Assembly (NCBI GenBank): GCA_946402275.1 | Contig: CAMIVY010000021.1 | Location: 1 to 56,902, forward strand | Direction of reading: 5' to 3' | Length of the DNA: 56,902 bases | Origin: an uncultured Prevotella sp. | GTDB lineage: Bacteria; Bacteroidota; Bacteroidia; Bacteroidales; Bacteroidaceae | In this document: piece by piece, positions 1-8,453 of the stretch | Layout of the letters: every line of letters begins with the position of its first letter | Position numbering within the stretch: the first letter of the stretch is position 1 | The notes under the pieces: generated by a model | Told to the model about the DNA's origin: nothing | Seen by the model: only the letters and a program-made list of their open reading frames with translations | Database searches by the model: none | Position numbers and translations under genes: made by a program

Positions 1-73
1 CGAGGTGTAGCGCAGTTGGTAGCGTTCCTGGTTTGGGACCAGGCTGTCGCAGGTTCGAGTCCTGTCACCTCGA
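1..73 (+). tRNA. tRNA-Pro (anticodon TGG)
   Basis: Full cloverleaf. The acceptor stem pairs 1-7 with 66-72 and A73 is the discriminator. The anticodon stem is 27-31/39-43, with loop 32-38 holding TGG at 34-36. The T-arm contains GGTTCGAGTCC. CCA is not encoded. The gene begins at the first base of the window, so its promoter is outside. Confidence 0.95.
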
Positions 74-85
74 CTTAGTTCAAGG

Positions 86-125
86 AAAAAAGAGGATGTG
101 TCAAAAATGATACATCCTCTTTTTC
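86..125 (+). terminator. Intrinsic terminator after tRNA-Pro
   Basis: AAAAGAGGATGTGTC pairs with GATACATCCTCTTTT around a 5-6 nt A-rich loop (one G-U pair), followed by a T-rich run. Confidence 0.85.
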
Positions 126-188
126 TTAGCCAGGGAGCTTCTCTTTGCCATATCTGATTCCATGCATACAAAATTTAATACCTGAAAA

Positions 189-220
189 TTTGGTAATAAC
201 CATTTTATTTGTTACTTTTG
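189..220 (+). promoter_or_regulatory. Promoter for the AraC-type regulator
   Basis: TTTG at 189-192, a 20-bp spacer, and TACTTTTG at 213-220, matching the Bacteroidetes -33/-7 consensus (TTTG / TAnnTTTG). The start codon follows 38 bases downstream. Confidence 0.7.
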
Positions 221-257
221 CATTTAAATAAAATATGTTTGTAGCCTACAACCTGTA

Positions 258-2720
258 ATGATTAAAAATATACTACTGAAAATCAGTTTTATAGTCGGTA
301 TGCTGGTCATGGTGACCGGTGTTCATGGACAGGACAACGAACATGTGTTTTTCGTGTTCGATGCTTCAAACGGTATGGCTGCCAACAGTGCGCAAACTAT
401 TCTCTGCACCAAGACGGGGCGAATGGTGATAACAACCATTGGACATGTGAATTTCTATGATGGCTATTCTTTCGACCATATCTCTCCACGAGAATCGGAT
501 CTGTATCATCTGGAGAAATATACCGGCCATTATCGCCTGATGTTTGACAAGCATCACCATTTGTGGCTGAAGGATAAACACAGTGTGGTGTGTGTAAACC
601 TGACTTTAGAGAACATTATACACGATGTGAAGTCGGTGTTCCGCACTTTGGGTGTGGAGAAAAGGGTGGACGACTTGTTTACCGATAGTGAGAATAATCT
701 GTGGGTTATTACCGGGGACAAACTGTCGAGTCCAGACTGCCCTCTGGTTATTTCGTTACGTCAGGATGTTGTTGTGCATGATGTTGATGTGTACGATACG
801 AAATATGTGCTATTGTTCTATGAGGATGGAATGGTGTCAGCCTATAATATGCAGACGGGTGAGCATGCTTTTGACATAAAGACGCCAGAGGAGGAAGCAA
901 AGAAATATGTGGAGTCGTCGGTTGTCTATCCTTATGAAAAGGGTTTTTACCAGATTCGTAATAGTTCGACGGAAGGTGAACTGCGCTATTTGGATGTGGA
1001 GAAACGTGAATGGACAGATATGATGAGACCTCCATACCGCTTGAACAATATGGTGGCACATGATGGAAAACTTTATGTGGCAGCTCAGTTTGGCTACTGG
1101 ATATTTAATCTGGCTTCGGGTGATAAAAATTATGTAGAACAACTGACGCTGAGCAAGGGAAGAAAGCTAAGAACCGATGTGAACACCATCGCTTTTGACC
1201 GTCAGGGCGGTATGTGGATTGGTACGGAAATGAGGGGATTATTGTATGCCAAACCATACCCGTCGCCTTTTAAGTCCTATGCATGGAATGATCCAGAGGC
1301 TCTTAACCTTTACCGGAAAATGGCAGAAAAGCTGGACCTGACGCCCAGACCGTACATACACCATGTGAACACTGTCTATACTGACAGTCGTGGATGGAAA
1401 TGGACCGGTCTCTACTCAGGACTTAAACTTGAGACGAAGAAGGGAAAAGTGCGAGTGTTCAAGCGTAAGGACGGACTGAGAAATGAAATGGTGCATGCCA
1501 TTGTGGAAGATGCAAGTCACGATATCTGGGTTAGCACCAGTTTCGGTATCTCGCACTTGTTTGTGAAGGATACGGCAGTACATAGGATTGAGACGTATGT
1601 CCATCAAGATGATGTCCCGAACGAGGCATTTGTCAACGGAGCTGCCGCTCTCTTGGACAACGGGGATATTGTCATGCAGTCGCTGGATCATATGGTGGTG
1701 TTCAATCCTGCATCGTTTCATTCACTGACAACAGATGAATTCCTGCTCTATCCAAAACTGGTCCACCTGGAGATGAATGGTCTAGACGTAGAACCTGGAA
1801 AGGTATATGACGGGACGAGGATTCTGGAAAAAGCGGTGACGCGTACGAAGGAAATCAATCTGGAGTATGACCAGAATACGTTGAAGATGCAATTCTCTGC
1901 ATTGAATTATTTCCGGCCGATGCAAACCTATTACCGTGTCAGGGTAAAAGGGATTGGCAAATATGAAAAATGGAAGTTAATGTCGCACGGGTTGACTCCT
2001 GAATATGTGGATAAATATGGTATGCTGAACCTGACATTGCTGAACCTGAATCCAGGACGTTACGAGATAGAATTGCAGGCTTCGATGACACTAGATAATT
2101 GGCAAACAGAGCCTTACGTATGGACTATTACGGTACATCAGCCCTGGTGGCGTTCCACGGGTATTTACTACCTGTTGATTCTGGTGATTTTCGGACTGCT
2201 ATTGGCCAACTTCCTTATTTTCAATAAAAATATGAAGATGAGCATGATACGCCATAACGAGGAAATCAAGGTAGTGGCCCGTGTGAAACAGTTTGCCAAC
2301 CGTTGTGAGGCGCAAAAATCGGAAATACTGACCCCAAACAAGCTGATGCAGGAGAGGGAAGATGAGAGTGCCAGTCAGGTTATGAGCAAAGAGTTTGTTG
2401 AAGTTATGTTGAAGCTTGTTCCATATATCATTAATGAAAAGAATAATCATCACATAACTATGAAGGATCTGGAAGAAAAGTCTCAAGTGTCAAAATCGCA
2501 GTTGTATTACCTGCTGTCAACCAATGTTGACAAGAATCCGCAACAGTTAGTGAGTCGTTTGCGCATAGAGGAAGCAGCACGGTTGGTGAGAACGACAACG
2601 ATGGATTTTGAGAAGATTGCGGAGGAATGTCATTATGTGTCGCCTAATTATTTCTTTGCTGCCTTCTATCACCACTTCCGAATGACGCCAAGTGACTATC
2701 GCAATTGCAAAGAATTATAA
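258..2720 (+). CDS. Membrane-spanning propeller/Y_Y_Y sensor with C-terminal AraC DNA-binding domain
   Basis: 820 aa. Signal peptide (about residues 1-24). A long sensor follows with propeller-type repeats of the two-component-regulator kind (for example IWVSTSFGISHL near 420), then a Y_Y_Y-like beta domain (about 535-625). One transmembrane helix (about 634-656) leads to a cytoplasmic tail ending in an AraC-type helix-turn-helix domain (about 734-817). This is the outline of a Bacteroidetes hybrid two-component system, but the histidine kinase, ATPase and receiver modules are absent: only about 75 residues separate the membrane helix from the DNA-binding domain. By inference it senses a periplasmic ligand and acts on DNA directly from the membrane. 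It stands alone behind its own promoter, and no polysaccharide-utilisation genes adjoin it to suggest the ligand. Its 3' end overlaps the convergent next gene by 25 bp. Confidence 0.85.
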   Translation: MIKNILLKISFIVGMLVMVTGVHGQDNEHVFFVFDASNGMAANSAQTILCTKTGRMVITTIGHVNFYDGYSFDHISPRESDLYHLEKYTGHYRLMFDKHHHLWLKDKHSVVCVNLTLENIIHDVKSVFRTLGVEKRVDDLFTDSENNLWVITGDKLSSPDCPLVISLRQDVVVHDVDVYDTKYVLLFYEDGMVSAYNMQTGEHAFDIKTPEEEAKKYVESSVVYPYEKGFYQIRNSSTEGELRYLDVEKREWTDMMRPPYRLNNMVAHDGKLYVAAQFGYWIFNLASGDKNYVEQLTLSKGRKLRTDVNTIAFDRQGGMWIGTEMRGLLYAKPYPSPFKSYAWNDPEALNLYRKMAEKLDLTPRPYIHHVNTVYTDSRGWKWTGLYSGLKLETKKGKVRVFKRKDGLRNEMVHAIVEDASHDIWVSTSFGISHLFVKDTAVHRIETYVHQDDVPNEAFVNGAAALLDNGDIVMQSLDHMVVFNPASFHSLTTDEFLLYPKLVHLEMNGLDVEPGKVYDGTRILEKAVTRTKEINLEYDQNTLKMQFSALNYFRPMQTYYRVRVKGIGKYEKWKLMSHGLTPEYVDKYGMLNLTLLNLNPGRYEIELQASMTLDNWQTEPYVWTITVHQPWWRSTGIYYLLILVIFGLLLANFLIFNKNMKMSMIRHNEEIKVVARVKQFANRCEAQKSEILTPNKLMQEREDESASQVMSKEFVEVMLKLVPYIINEKNNHHITMKDLEEKSQVSKSQLYYLLSTNVDKNPQQLVSRLRIEEAARLVRTTTMDFEKIAEECHYVSPNYFFAAFYHHFRMTPSDYRNCKEL

Positions 2721-3910
2721 CCTACCAGTCGCCAAGTACGGTCGTCTGTTCCCTTATAATAAACTAGGACCTGATAACGATTTTCTGTTTGGAAAAAATT
2801 GCCTTCAGAGGGCGGAATCGTTCCGTCGGCAGTAATGTATTGATAGGAATAATAACCTTGTTTTTGGAAAACAGATGCATTATAGCTCTGTGATGCTGCA
2901 TCATAGGTCATCCGGTAGGTTTCCCGGTTCCCGTCGGTTGTCCACTGCCCCCAGAGGTATATGATGCCTTGATAGGGAGTTTGTAACGTGTAGTTCACCC
3001 ACACATAGTCACAGGTATAGTCTGACTCTGTGCGGTCGCTATTTCGGATGATAAATGCACCATCAGCATCGACATCAGTGAGGTAATTACGGCGTATAGT
3101 AGAAGTAAAGGGATAGGCTTGGAAGTAGTGGCCGTCCCACTCAATACGGTCAAGTCCCATCGTTGTGTGCTTCACGTCCAGCACCTCGAATTTGTGATAT
3201 TCGTTGCCGGCATCAAAAATGAGTTGTCGGTTGTGTTGCCACGAAGCTCCCAAATGATTGACGAGGGTAGGGCGCAGACAGATGCGGGCTCCCTGTTCAA
3301 ACCAGTTCTGCATGACAACAGTATATATTTCCCTGTCGGGCTGGAGGACGCGTAAGTGGTTGTAATTGACTGAGAAGCTGACTTGTTGATGACTGTCGTT
3401 ATGGTCAATGTCTGTATTGGTAGTGGCTTCCAGCCCTACAGTCATCAGAGGTTCTACCACATAGAACTCCACTTCGAGCAAACGCTCGTGGTCGGCATCT
3501 TCATCGAACACGGTAAGCCGGTAGTTGCCACTCATTTTCAGTTGACACTGCTCGTTGGGAATGTGGAACTGATAGTGGGTATAGAGCACAGTGGTGTTGA
3601 TGGAATTACGATAATCATCTATGGGGTTATCGTTGAAACCGTTGAGCCAGTCACTTTCAAAAATATCTTCAGAGGTGCTCCAATCGGCTTCGCAATGCTC
3701 TAACCGATAGGAAAGCCGACGGACGTCATGAGAGAGCTCGTCGAAACCTACCACCAACCGATCGGCACTATGGAGTGTCATGACAGGACGATTAAGCCAA
3801 TCGCCATTGACAATGCTCGTGAGCGACTTGACCCTCGGGGAGTAGATGCGGTTAGAAGCCCATCCACAGCAAGCCGTAAGGCATAGGAAGAACAATATTC
3901 GTAACTTCAT
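2696..3910 (-). CDS. Type IX secretion system plug protein (DUF5103)
   Basis: 404 aa from the ATG at 3910; an upstream in-frame start would lie inside the promoter and is rejected. Signal peptide MKLRILFFLCLTACCGWA. The body matches the DUF5103 family, with motifs YRLEHCEADW and LTVFDEDADHE and a C-terminal immunoglobulin-like part. In flavobacteria this family plugs the SprA translocon of the type IX secretion system; that role is known for the family and not tested here. Its -7 box touches the start codon, so the mRNA may be leaderless. It diverges from the next lipoprotein gene with fully overlapping promoters, and its stop lies inside the end of the convergent AraC-type regulator gene. 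Confidence 0.85.
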   Translation of the reverse strand: MKLRILFFLCLTACCGWASNRIYSPRVKSLTSIVNGDWLNRPVMTLHSADRLVVGFDELSHDVRRLSYRLEHCEADWSTSEDIFESDWLNGFNDNPIDDYRNSINTTVLYTHYQFHIPNEQCQLKMSGNYRLTVFDEDADHERLLEVEFYVVEPLMTVGLEATTNTDIDHNDSHQQVSFSVNYNHLRVLQPDREIYTVVMQNWFEQGARICLRPTLVNHLGASWQHNRQLIFDAGNEYHKFEVLDVKHTTMGLDRIEWDGHYFQAYPFTSTIRRNYLTDVDADGAFIIRNSDRTESDYTCDYVWVNYTLQTPYQGIIYLWGQWTTDGNRETYRMTYDAASQSYNASVFQKQGYYSYQYITADGTIPPSEGNFFQTENRYQVLVYYKGTDDRTWRLVGYNSLQLR

Positions 3911-3914
3911 GGTG

Positions 3915-3922
3915 CAAAGATA
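3915..3922 (-). promoter_or_regulatory. -7 box of the T9SS plug gene, overlapping a divergent promoter
   Basis: Read on the minus strand, 3922-3915 is TATCTTTG, an exact TAnnTTTG. It ends five bases before the ATG at 3910. A TTG -33-like triplet on the minus strand lies at 3944-3946. Confidence 0.7.
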
Positions 3923-3935
3923 ATGAATTTTTTCG

Positions 3936-3943
3936 TATCTTTG
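3936..3943 (+). promoter_or_regulatory. -7 box of the small lipoprotein gene
   Basis: TATCTTTG, ten bases ahead of the ATG at 3953. The box lies within the footprint expected for the opposite promoter (3915-3946). Confidence 0.65.
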
Positions 3944-3952
3944 CAAGCAGAA

Positions 3953-4588
3953 ATGAGAAAGATTGCAATTCTGGCGGTTAGTTTCATGGCAATGCTAATC
4001 GTTTCGTGCGGACAGAAGAAGAAAGATGCGGCATACTATGAACACATGGTTGACAGTATCAGGAAGGTGGAGCAGGTGAAAGAACTGCGTCGCCAGGCGG
4101 GTCTTTTAGACGTTGATCCGTTGGAGGAATTTTTCTTGAAGTTGAGCTTGCGGGCATTGCCTGTTCAGTCGGAAGGCAGGAAATGGGAGAGATTGGGTGA
4201 GTTTACCAAGGTGCCTCGTACATTGAACGAGCATTTCGGCTATCTATCGGATGCAGAACTACGGGCCATGTCCTTGCCGAGGGCAGACAGATATCAGGTT
4301 GTGATGTTACTGGAAATGCAGGATTCCATAACCCCTGCGTTGTATCTCTATACGATGAATCAAGAGCATCGTAATATAGACCAGTTGTGCATTTATGAAG
4401 AACGGGCAGAAGACAGGGCTACTGATTTCGGTAAGACCATGATGGACTATTACATCACGAGTAATTGGGAGATTACGCTGATGAAATACTATCTCTCAAA
4501 CGAAGCGACGAGTCCCCAATTGGAGGAGACTCGTCGATATGTCATTAACAAGGAAGGACGATTTGAAGAAGTGATAATAGAACTGTAG
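3953..4588 (+). CDS. Small lipoprotein of unknown function
   Basis: 211 aa from the ATG at 3953. An upstream in-frame ATG at 3923 would precede the promoter box, so it is not used. The N-terminus is a lipoprotein signal with lipobox LIVSC, followed by a lysine-rich stretch (GQKKKD). The rest is acidic, probably helical, and without a domain I recognise. It shares an overlapping promoter region with the divergent T9SS plug gene, which could couple their expression. Its 3' end is 27 bp from the convergent DUF4861 gene, with no obvious hairpin between them. Confidence 0.75.
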   Translation: MRKIAILAVSFMAMLIVSCGQKKKDAAYYEHMVDSIRKVEQVKELRRQAGLLDVDPLEEFFLKLSLRALPVQSEGRKWERLGEFTKVPRTLNEHFGYLSDAELRAMSLPRADRYQVVMLLEMQDSITPALYLYTMNQEHRNIDQLCIYEERAEDRATDFGKTMMDYYITSNWEITLMKYYLSNEATSPQLEETRRYVINKEGRFEEVIIEL

Positions 4589-4615
4589 CTTCTGTATAAA
4601 AAGTCTGTATTCTCA

Positions 4616-5839
4616 CTACTGGATAACCACCTTGACAGGTTGTTCTATTTCTTTCTTCCAAACCTTCAGGTAATTGAACCAATCCTTTGCAGAATGATAC
4701 CCAAAGGTTTCATTATCAGAGGTGTATGTTACTTTGTAGCTCATATGGTTCCCCTTAATCTGAAGGACATAGGCATAGTTATCCTTGTTGGCAGGTTCTT
4801 CGCTGATAATATTCCTCTGAGGTACGAGAACTGCCAGTCCGACTGTTTCACGTTTCCACTTGGTGGTGTCTGCCGCAGGATAGTCTGTACCCCAGCAAGC
4901 ACGTAAACCTTTCTTGTCGGAAAACTCTTCAGAACCTTTCACATTGATAATACCTGTTGAGAAGCGATAGTCGGTGACATCCTTGTTAAAGAATACATCT
5001 ACATCGGTATCGCGATGACCGGCATACTGCGTGTAGCGAAGGGTCATAGTAACGGGAGATTTGCTGGCATCGCACTTCCATCCACGATCTACAATTTCAA
5101 CAATGGCACGAAGTGGACCATAACTAACCACACGTTGGGTGCGTGTGCGGACAGGTTCTACGAGTGTTGGCTTCTGACCATCCCATCCGCGGAAAGCACC
5201 AAGACCGAAGGTCTGACCCACCCAAAGCACATCATCGCCATATCCTTTAGCTTTAAGCTCGTCTGGAGTATAGAACTGGGTTTCTTTCAATTCTAATTGC
5301 TTGTAAAACTTACCGTAGAGGTCAAGCGTCTGGCGAGCATCGAAGTAAATGCGAATTCCGTTGAGCTCGCTCTCAAAATCGACACCATGATGGTGTTGTA
5401 CGTTGTAAGTATAGGCTGCATCGCCGCGAGCGGTGAGCTGTTCGATGTAATTGTTCTGCTGATGTTTTTTAAGGGTCTTGTCGCGCGTGTTGGCCAGTAC
5501 CATTTCCGCATAAGTACGGGCAGGGTAGGTGCGAGGCTCTCCTTCATCCATTAATGTGATGATGTATTCCTTTTGCTCCTTTTTGCCAAGTTCAGCCAGG
5601 AAACAAAGCTCGTCGAAAGTGTCATCGCTGTTCAGGTCATCCAATTGACAAGGAATCTCTTTGCCGGAGAAGGTAACGAGCGCAGAGCGGACTTCTCCAT
5701 AGGACGATAATGATAGAACGACAGGTACATCGGTGCGTGCCATATTGCTAGGATTGATAACCTTGACGGTGAGTGTTCTGCTGGCGAAGGCCATACTGCT
5801 GAGTAGTGTCAGCACAAGGAGTGAAGAAGTTCTTTTCAT
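4616..5839 (-). CDS. DUF4861 family secreted protein
   Basis: 407 aa from the ATG at 5839, where a signal peptide begins (KRTSSLLVLTLLSSMAFA). The body has features of the DUF4861 family: a paired beta-sandwich-like N-terminus (VKVINPSNMARTDVPV), a central YGPLRAIVEI segment and a C-terminal GYHSAKDWFNYLKVW. Members often occur in pectin or rhamnogalacturonan utilisation clusters, but no such genes adjoin it here, so substrate and activity stay open. It is probably periplasmic. I could not place a convincing promoter upstream (5840-5940 is AT-rich). Confidence 0.75.
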   Translation of the reverse strand: MKRTSSLLVLTLLSSMAFASRTLTVKVINPSNMARTDVPVVLSLSSYGEVRSALVTFSGKEIPCQLDDLNSDDTFDELCFLAELGKKEQKEYIITLMDEGEPRTYPARTYAEMVLANTRDKTLKKHQQNNYIEQLTARGDAAYTYNVQHHHGVDFESELNGIRIYFDARQTLDLYGKFYKQLELKETQFYTPDELKAKGYGDDVLWVGQTFGLGAFRGWDGQKPTLVEPVRTRTQRVVSYGPLRAIVEIVDRGWKCDASKSPVTMTLRYTQYAGHRDTDVDVFFNKDVTDYRFSTGIINVKGSEEFSDKKGLRACWGTDYPAADTTKWKRETVGLAVLVPQRNIISEEPANKDNYAYVLQIKGNHMSYKVTYTSDNETFGYHSAKDWFNYLKVWKKEIEQPVKVVIQ

Positions 5840-5937
5840 TTTGTATTGAAAAAGTGGTTTTATTTCATGCAAATTTCACACAAATAAACGAATATATGGT
5901 AAAAAAGCGCCTAATTTTTATTTTTTTTAGTTAGAAA

Positions 5938-5969
5938 TTTGGATTTTAAAACAATTTTTAGTAATTTTG
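5938..5969 (+). promoter_or_regulatory. Promoter for the gldB-like gene
   Basis: TTTG at 5938-5941, a 20-bp spacer, and TAATTTTG at 5962-5969. Confidence 0.7.
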
Positions 5970-6009
5970 CAGAGAAATTTAATATAATTTAAAGACTTTT
6001 CTCGCTCTA

Positions 6010-6822
6010 ATGTCCAAAATATACGGAATACTGATATTAGCGATGTTGTTGTGTATCGGCTGTCAGTGGCAGTTGAAGCCCAACGATATTGATGGTACTG
6101 AACAACGTACCAGTATTCAGCGTTATGACCGCATAGAAAGTCTTTATCTGACCACAGGAGATTTCTCTGCCCTTCAGCAGATGAATACTGATTACCCTAC
6201 GCAAACACGTATGCTGCTGGAAGATGTGCTTCAGCTGGGAAAAGTAAATGATAGGGATATCAACAGCAAATTTCTGTATTTCTTCCAAGATTCTACTTTG
6301 CAGATGATGTTGTCGGACGTGCAACATGAGTATGCAGATATGGATGATGTAAACACGGAATTGGCAGAATCCTTTGAACGGCTGAAAGATGTATTGCCTG
6401 ATATGGAGATACCTTTGGTATATACGCAGATTGGGTCGTTTGACCAAAGCATAGTCGTAGGTAATAATACTTTAGGCATTAGTTTGGACAAATACTTGGG
6501 TATGGACTATCCCTTTTATCAGTCACATTATACGGAAGAGCAACGTCGGCTGATGGTACGATCCATGATAGTACCAGACTGTATAGCATTTTATATACTA
6601 AGTCATTATCCATTGAAAAATGATGAAGAGGTGGCTCAGCAAGAACGTGACTTCCATATGGGTAAAATTATGTGGGTGGTCAACCAGATGACGAAAAGAG
6701 AAGTCTTTAACAATGATTATGTGGCAGAGGTTGAAGCTTATATGAAGAAGAATGCAGAGGTAACCATAGCCCAATTGCTTGGTAACACTCCCAAGGAGGT
6801 TTTCCAGAAAATCATAAAATGA
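6010..6822 (+). CDS. gldB: GldB-like lipoprotein
   Basis: 270 aa. Lipoprotein signal with lipobox MLLCIGC, then a soluble domain containing IGSFDQSIVVGNNTLGISLDKYLG and a C-terminal helical half. The segment around SLDKYLG and the overall length fit the GldB family, needed for gliding in flavobacteria and widespread in non-gliding Bacteroidales, where its role is unclear. It should be anchored to the periplasmic face of a membrane. It precedes dnaB but that gene has its own promoter. The symbol rests on similarity recognised by eye and could be wrong. Confidence 0.65.
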   Translation: MSKIYGILILAMLLCIGCQWQLKPNDIDGTEQRTSIQRYDRIESLYLTTGDFSALQQMNTDYPTQTRMLLEDVLQLGKVNDRDINSKFLYFFQDSTLQMMLSDVQHEYADMDDVNTELAESFERLKDVLPDMEIPLVYTQIGSFDQSIVVGNNTLGISLDKYLGMDYPFYQSHYTEEQRRLMVRSMIVPDCIAFYILSHYPLKNDEEVAQQERDFHMGKIMWVVNQMTKREVFNNDYVAEVEAYMKKNAEVTIAQLLGNTPKEVFQKIIK

Positions 6823-6848
6823 CGAAAAGTTTGGGGGCATGAATAGCA

Positions 6849-6876
6849 TTGCTCTCATTTTTTTTTTGTACTTTTG
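6849..6876 (+). promoter_or_regulatory. Promoter for dnaB
   Basis: TACTTTTG at 6869-6876 with TTG at 6849-6851 about 17 bp upstream. The start codon is at 6902. Confidence 0.6.
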
Positions 6877-6901
6877 TCACCCGAAACGATTTTTTTGAAC
6901 T

Positions 6902-8440
6902 ATGCCCGAACAAACAAATAATAATAGTGGAGGTCAACGTCGCCGCAGACAGCAGCCTATAGACGATACTTATGCACACGTTCAACCACAAGCTACAGAG
7001 ATAGAACGAGCTGTGTTGGGTGCCTTGATGATTGACAAGGACGCATATGCTGTTGTATGTGAGATGCTTGTACCGGAAAGTTTTTATGAGCCTCGCAACC
7101 AAAAGGTATATCGTGCCATTATGGAACTATCCATGCATGAGTTGCCTGTGGATGTGTGGACGGTAACGGAACAACTGGGAAAACAAGGCGATTTGGAGGA
7201 TGTCGGTGGTCCTGGATATGTGACAGAATTGTCATCGAGGGTTGCTTCATCAGCCAATATTGAGTATCATGCAAGAATTATAGCACAAAAGTCACTAGCC
7301 CGCCAGTTGATATCTTTTTCAAGTAATATCCAGACGAAGGCCTTCGATGAGACGGTAGATGTTGATGACCTCATGCAAGAGGCTGAGGGTTCGCTGTTCG
7401 AATTGGGGCAGCGTAACATGAAGAAAGACTACACGCAAATTGACCCTGTGATTAAGAATGCCCTGGATGTAATTCAGAAAGCAGCAGCTAATAAGGACGG
7501 TCTGACAGGTGTCCCCACAGGATACCATAAACTGGATGACATTACTTCAGGATGGCAACCTTCCGATCTGGTGATTATTGCGGGTCGTCCGGCAATGGGT
7601 AAGACATCGTTTGCGCTCTCCATGGCCAAGAATATTGCCGCTGATTATAAAGTGCCCATGGCTTTCTTCTCGCTGGAAATGTCAAACGTCCAGTTGGTGA
7701 ACCGTCTGATTTCCAATTGTTGTGAGATTCAGGGCTCGAAGATTCTGAATGGTCAGTTGTTGCCTGATGAATGGGACAGGCTGGATAAACGCCTGAACGC
7801 TCTGTTGGGTGCTCCCCTGTATGTTGATGACACCCCAGGCCTTTCTGTTTTTGAGTTGCGCACCAAGGCTCGTCGGTTGGTTCGTGAGCATGGAGTGAAG
7901 ATTATAATGATTGACTACTTACAGTTGATGAATGCCAATGGTATGCGTTTCTCTTCACGTCAAGAGGAGGTATCTACCATCTCGCGTTCACTGAAAGGTT
8001 TAGCTAAGGAACTGGATGTTCCGATTTTGGCATTGTCACAGTTGAACCGTGGTGTGGAGAGTCGTGAGGGATTGGAAGGCAAGCGACCTCAGTTGTCGGA
8101 TTTGCGTGAATCTGGAGCCATCGAGCAGGATGCGGACATGGTATTGTTTGTGCATCGCCCAGAGTACTATCATATCTACCAAGATGATAATGGACGCGAC
8201 CTTCATGGTATGGCACAGATTATCATTGCCAAGCATCGTAAAGGTGCGACGGGTGATGTGTTGCTGACCTTCCGAGGTGAGTTTACTCGTTTTGAGAATC
8301 CCGAGCAGCGACTGGGTGCAAAACACACTGATAATGGTGGTGAGATATTAGGAAGTAAAATGAATGGCAATTCACAGACTACTGTCGATGAATCGCCATT
8401 CGGAGGTGATGACATGCCGGCAGGGCCATTGCCTTTCTAA
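6902..8440 (+). CDS. dnaB: Replicative DNA helicase DnaB
   Basis: 512 aa, the usual length, with no intein. It is the hexameric helicase that unwinds DNA at the fork and recruits primase. The N-terminal primase-interacting domain (about 20-125) is followed by the RecA-like motor: Walker A GRPAMGKT near 227, the FFSLEM motif, Walker B IIMIDYLQLM near 335, and LSDLRESGAIEQDAD with the arginine-finger region. The tail ends in DDMPAGPLPF, an acidic, Pro-Phe-terminated tip like the SSB C-terminus. It converges on the protease-like TPR gene with 13 bp between the stops. Confidence 0.97.
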   Translation: MPEQTNNNSGGQRRRRQQPIDDTYAHVQPQATEIERAVLGALMIDKDAYAVVCEMLVPESFYEPRNQKVYRAIMELSMHELPVDVWTVTEQLGKQGDLEDVGGPGYVTELSSRVASSANIEYHARIIAQKSLARQLISFSSNIQTKAFDETVDVDDLMQEAEGSLFELGQRNMKKDYTQIDPVIKNALDVIQKAAANKDGLTGVPTGYHKLDDITSGWQPSDLVIIAGRPAMGKTSFALSMAKNIAADYKVPMAFFSLEMSNVQLVNRLISNCCEIQGSKILNGQLLPDEWDRLDKRLNALLGAPLYVDDTPGLSVFELRTKARRLVREHGVKIIMIDYLQLMNANGMRFSSRQEEVSTISRSLKGLAKELDVPILALSQLNRGVESREGLEGKRPQLSDLRESGAIEQDADMVLFVHRPEYYHIYQDDNGRDLHGMAQIIIAKHRKGATGDVLLTFRGEFTRFENPEQRLGAKHTDNGGEILGSKMNGNSQTTVDESPFGGDDMPAGPLPF

Positions 8441-8453
8441 TTCTATTACTATT

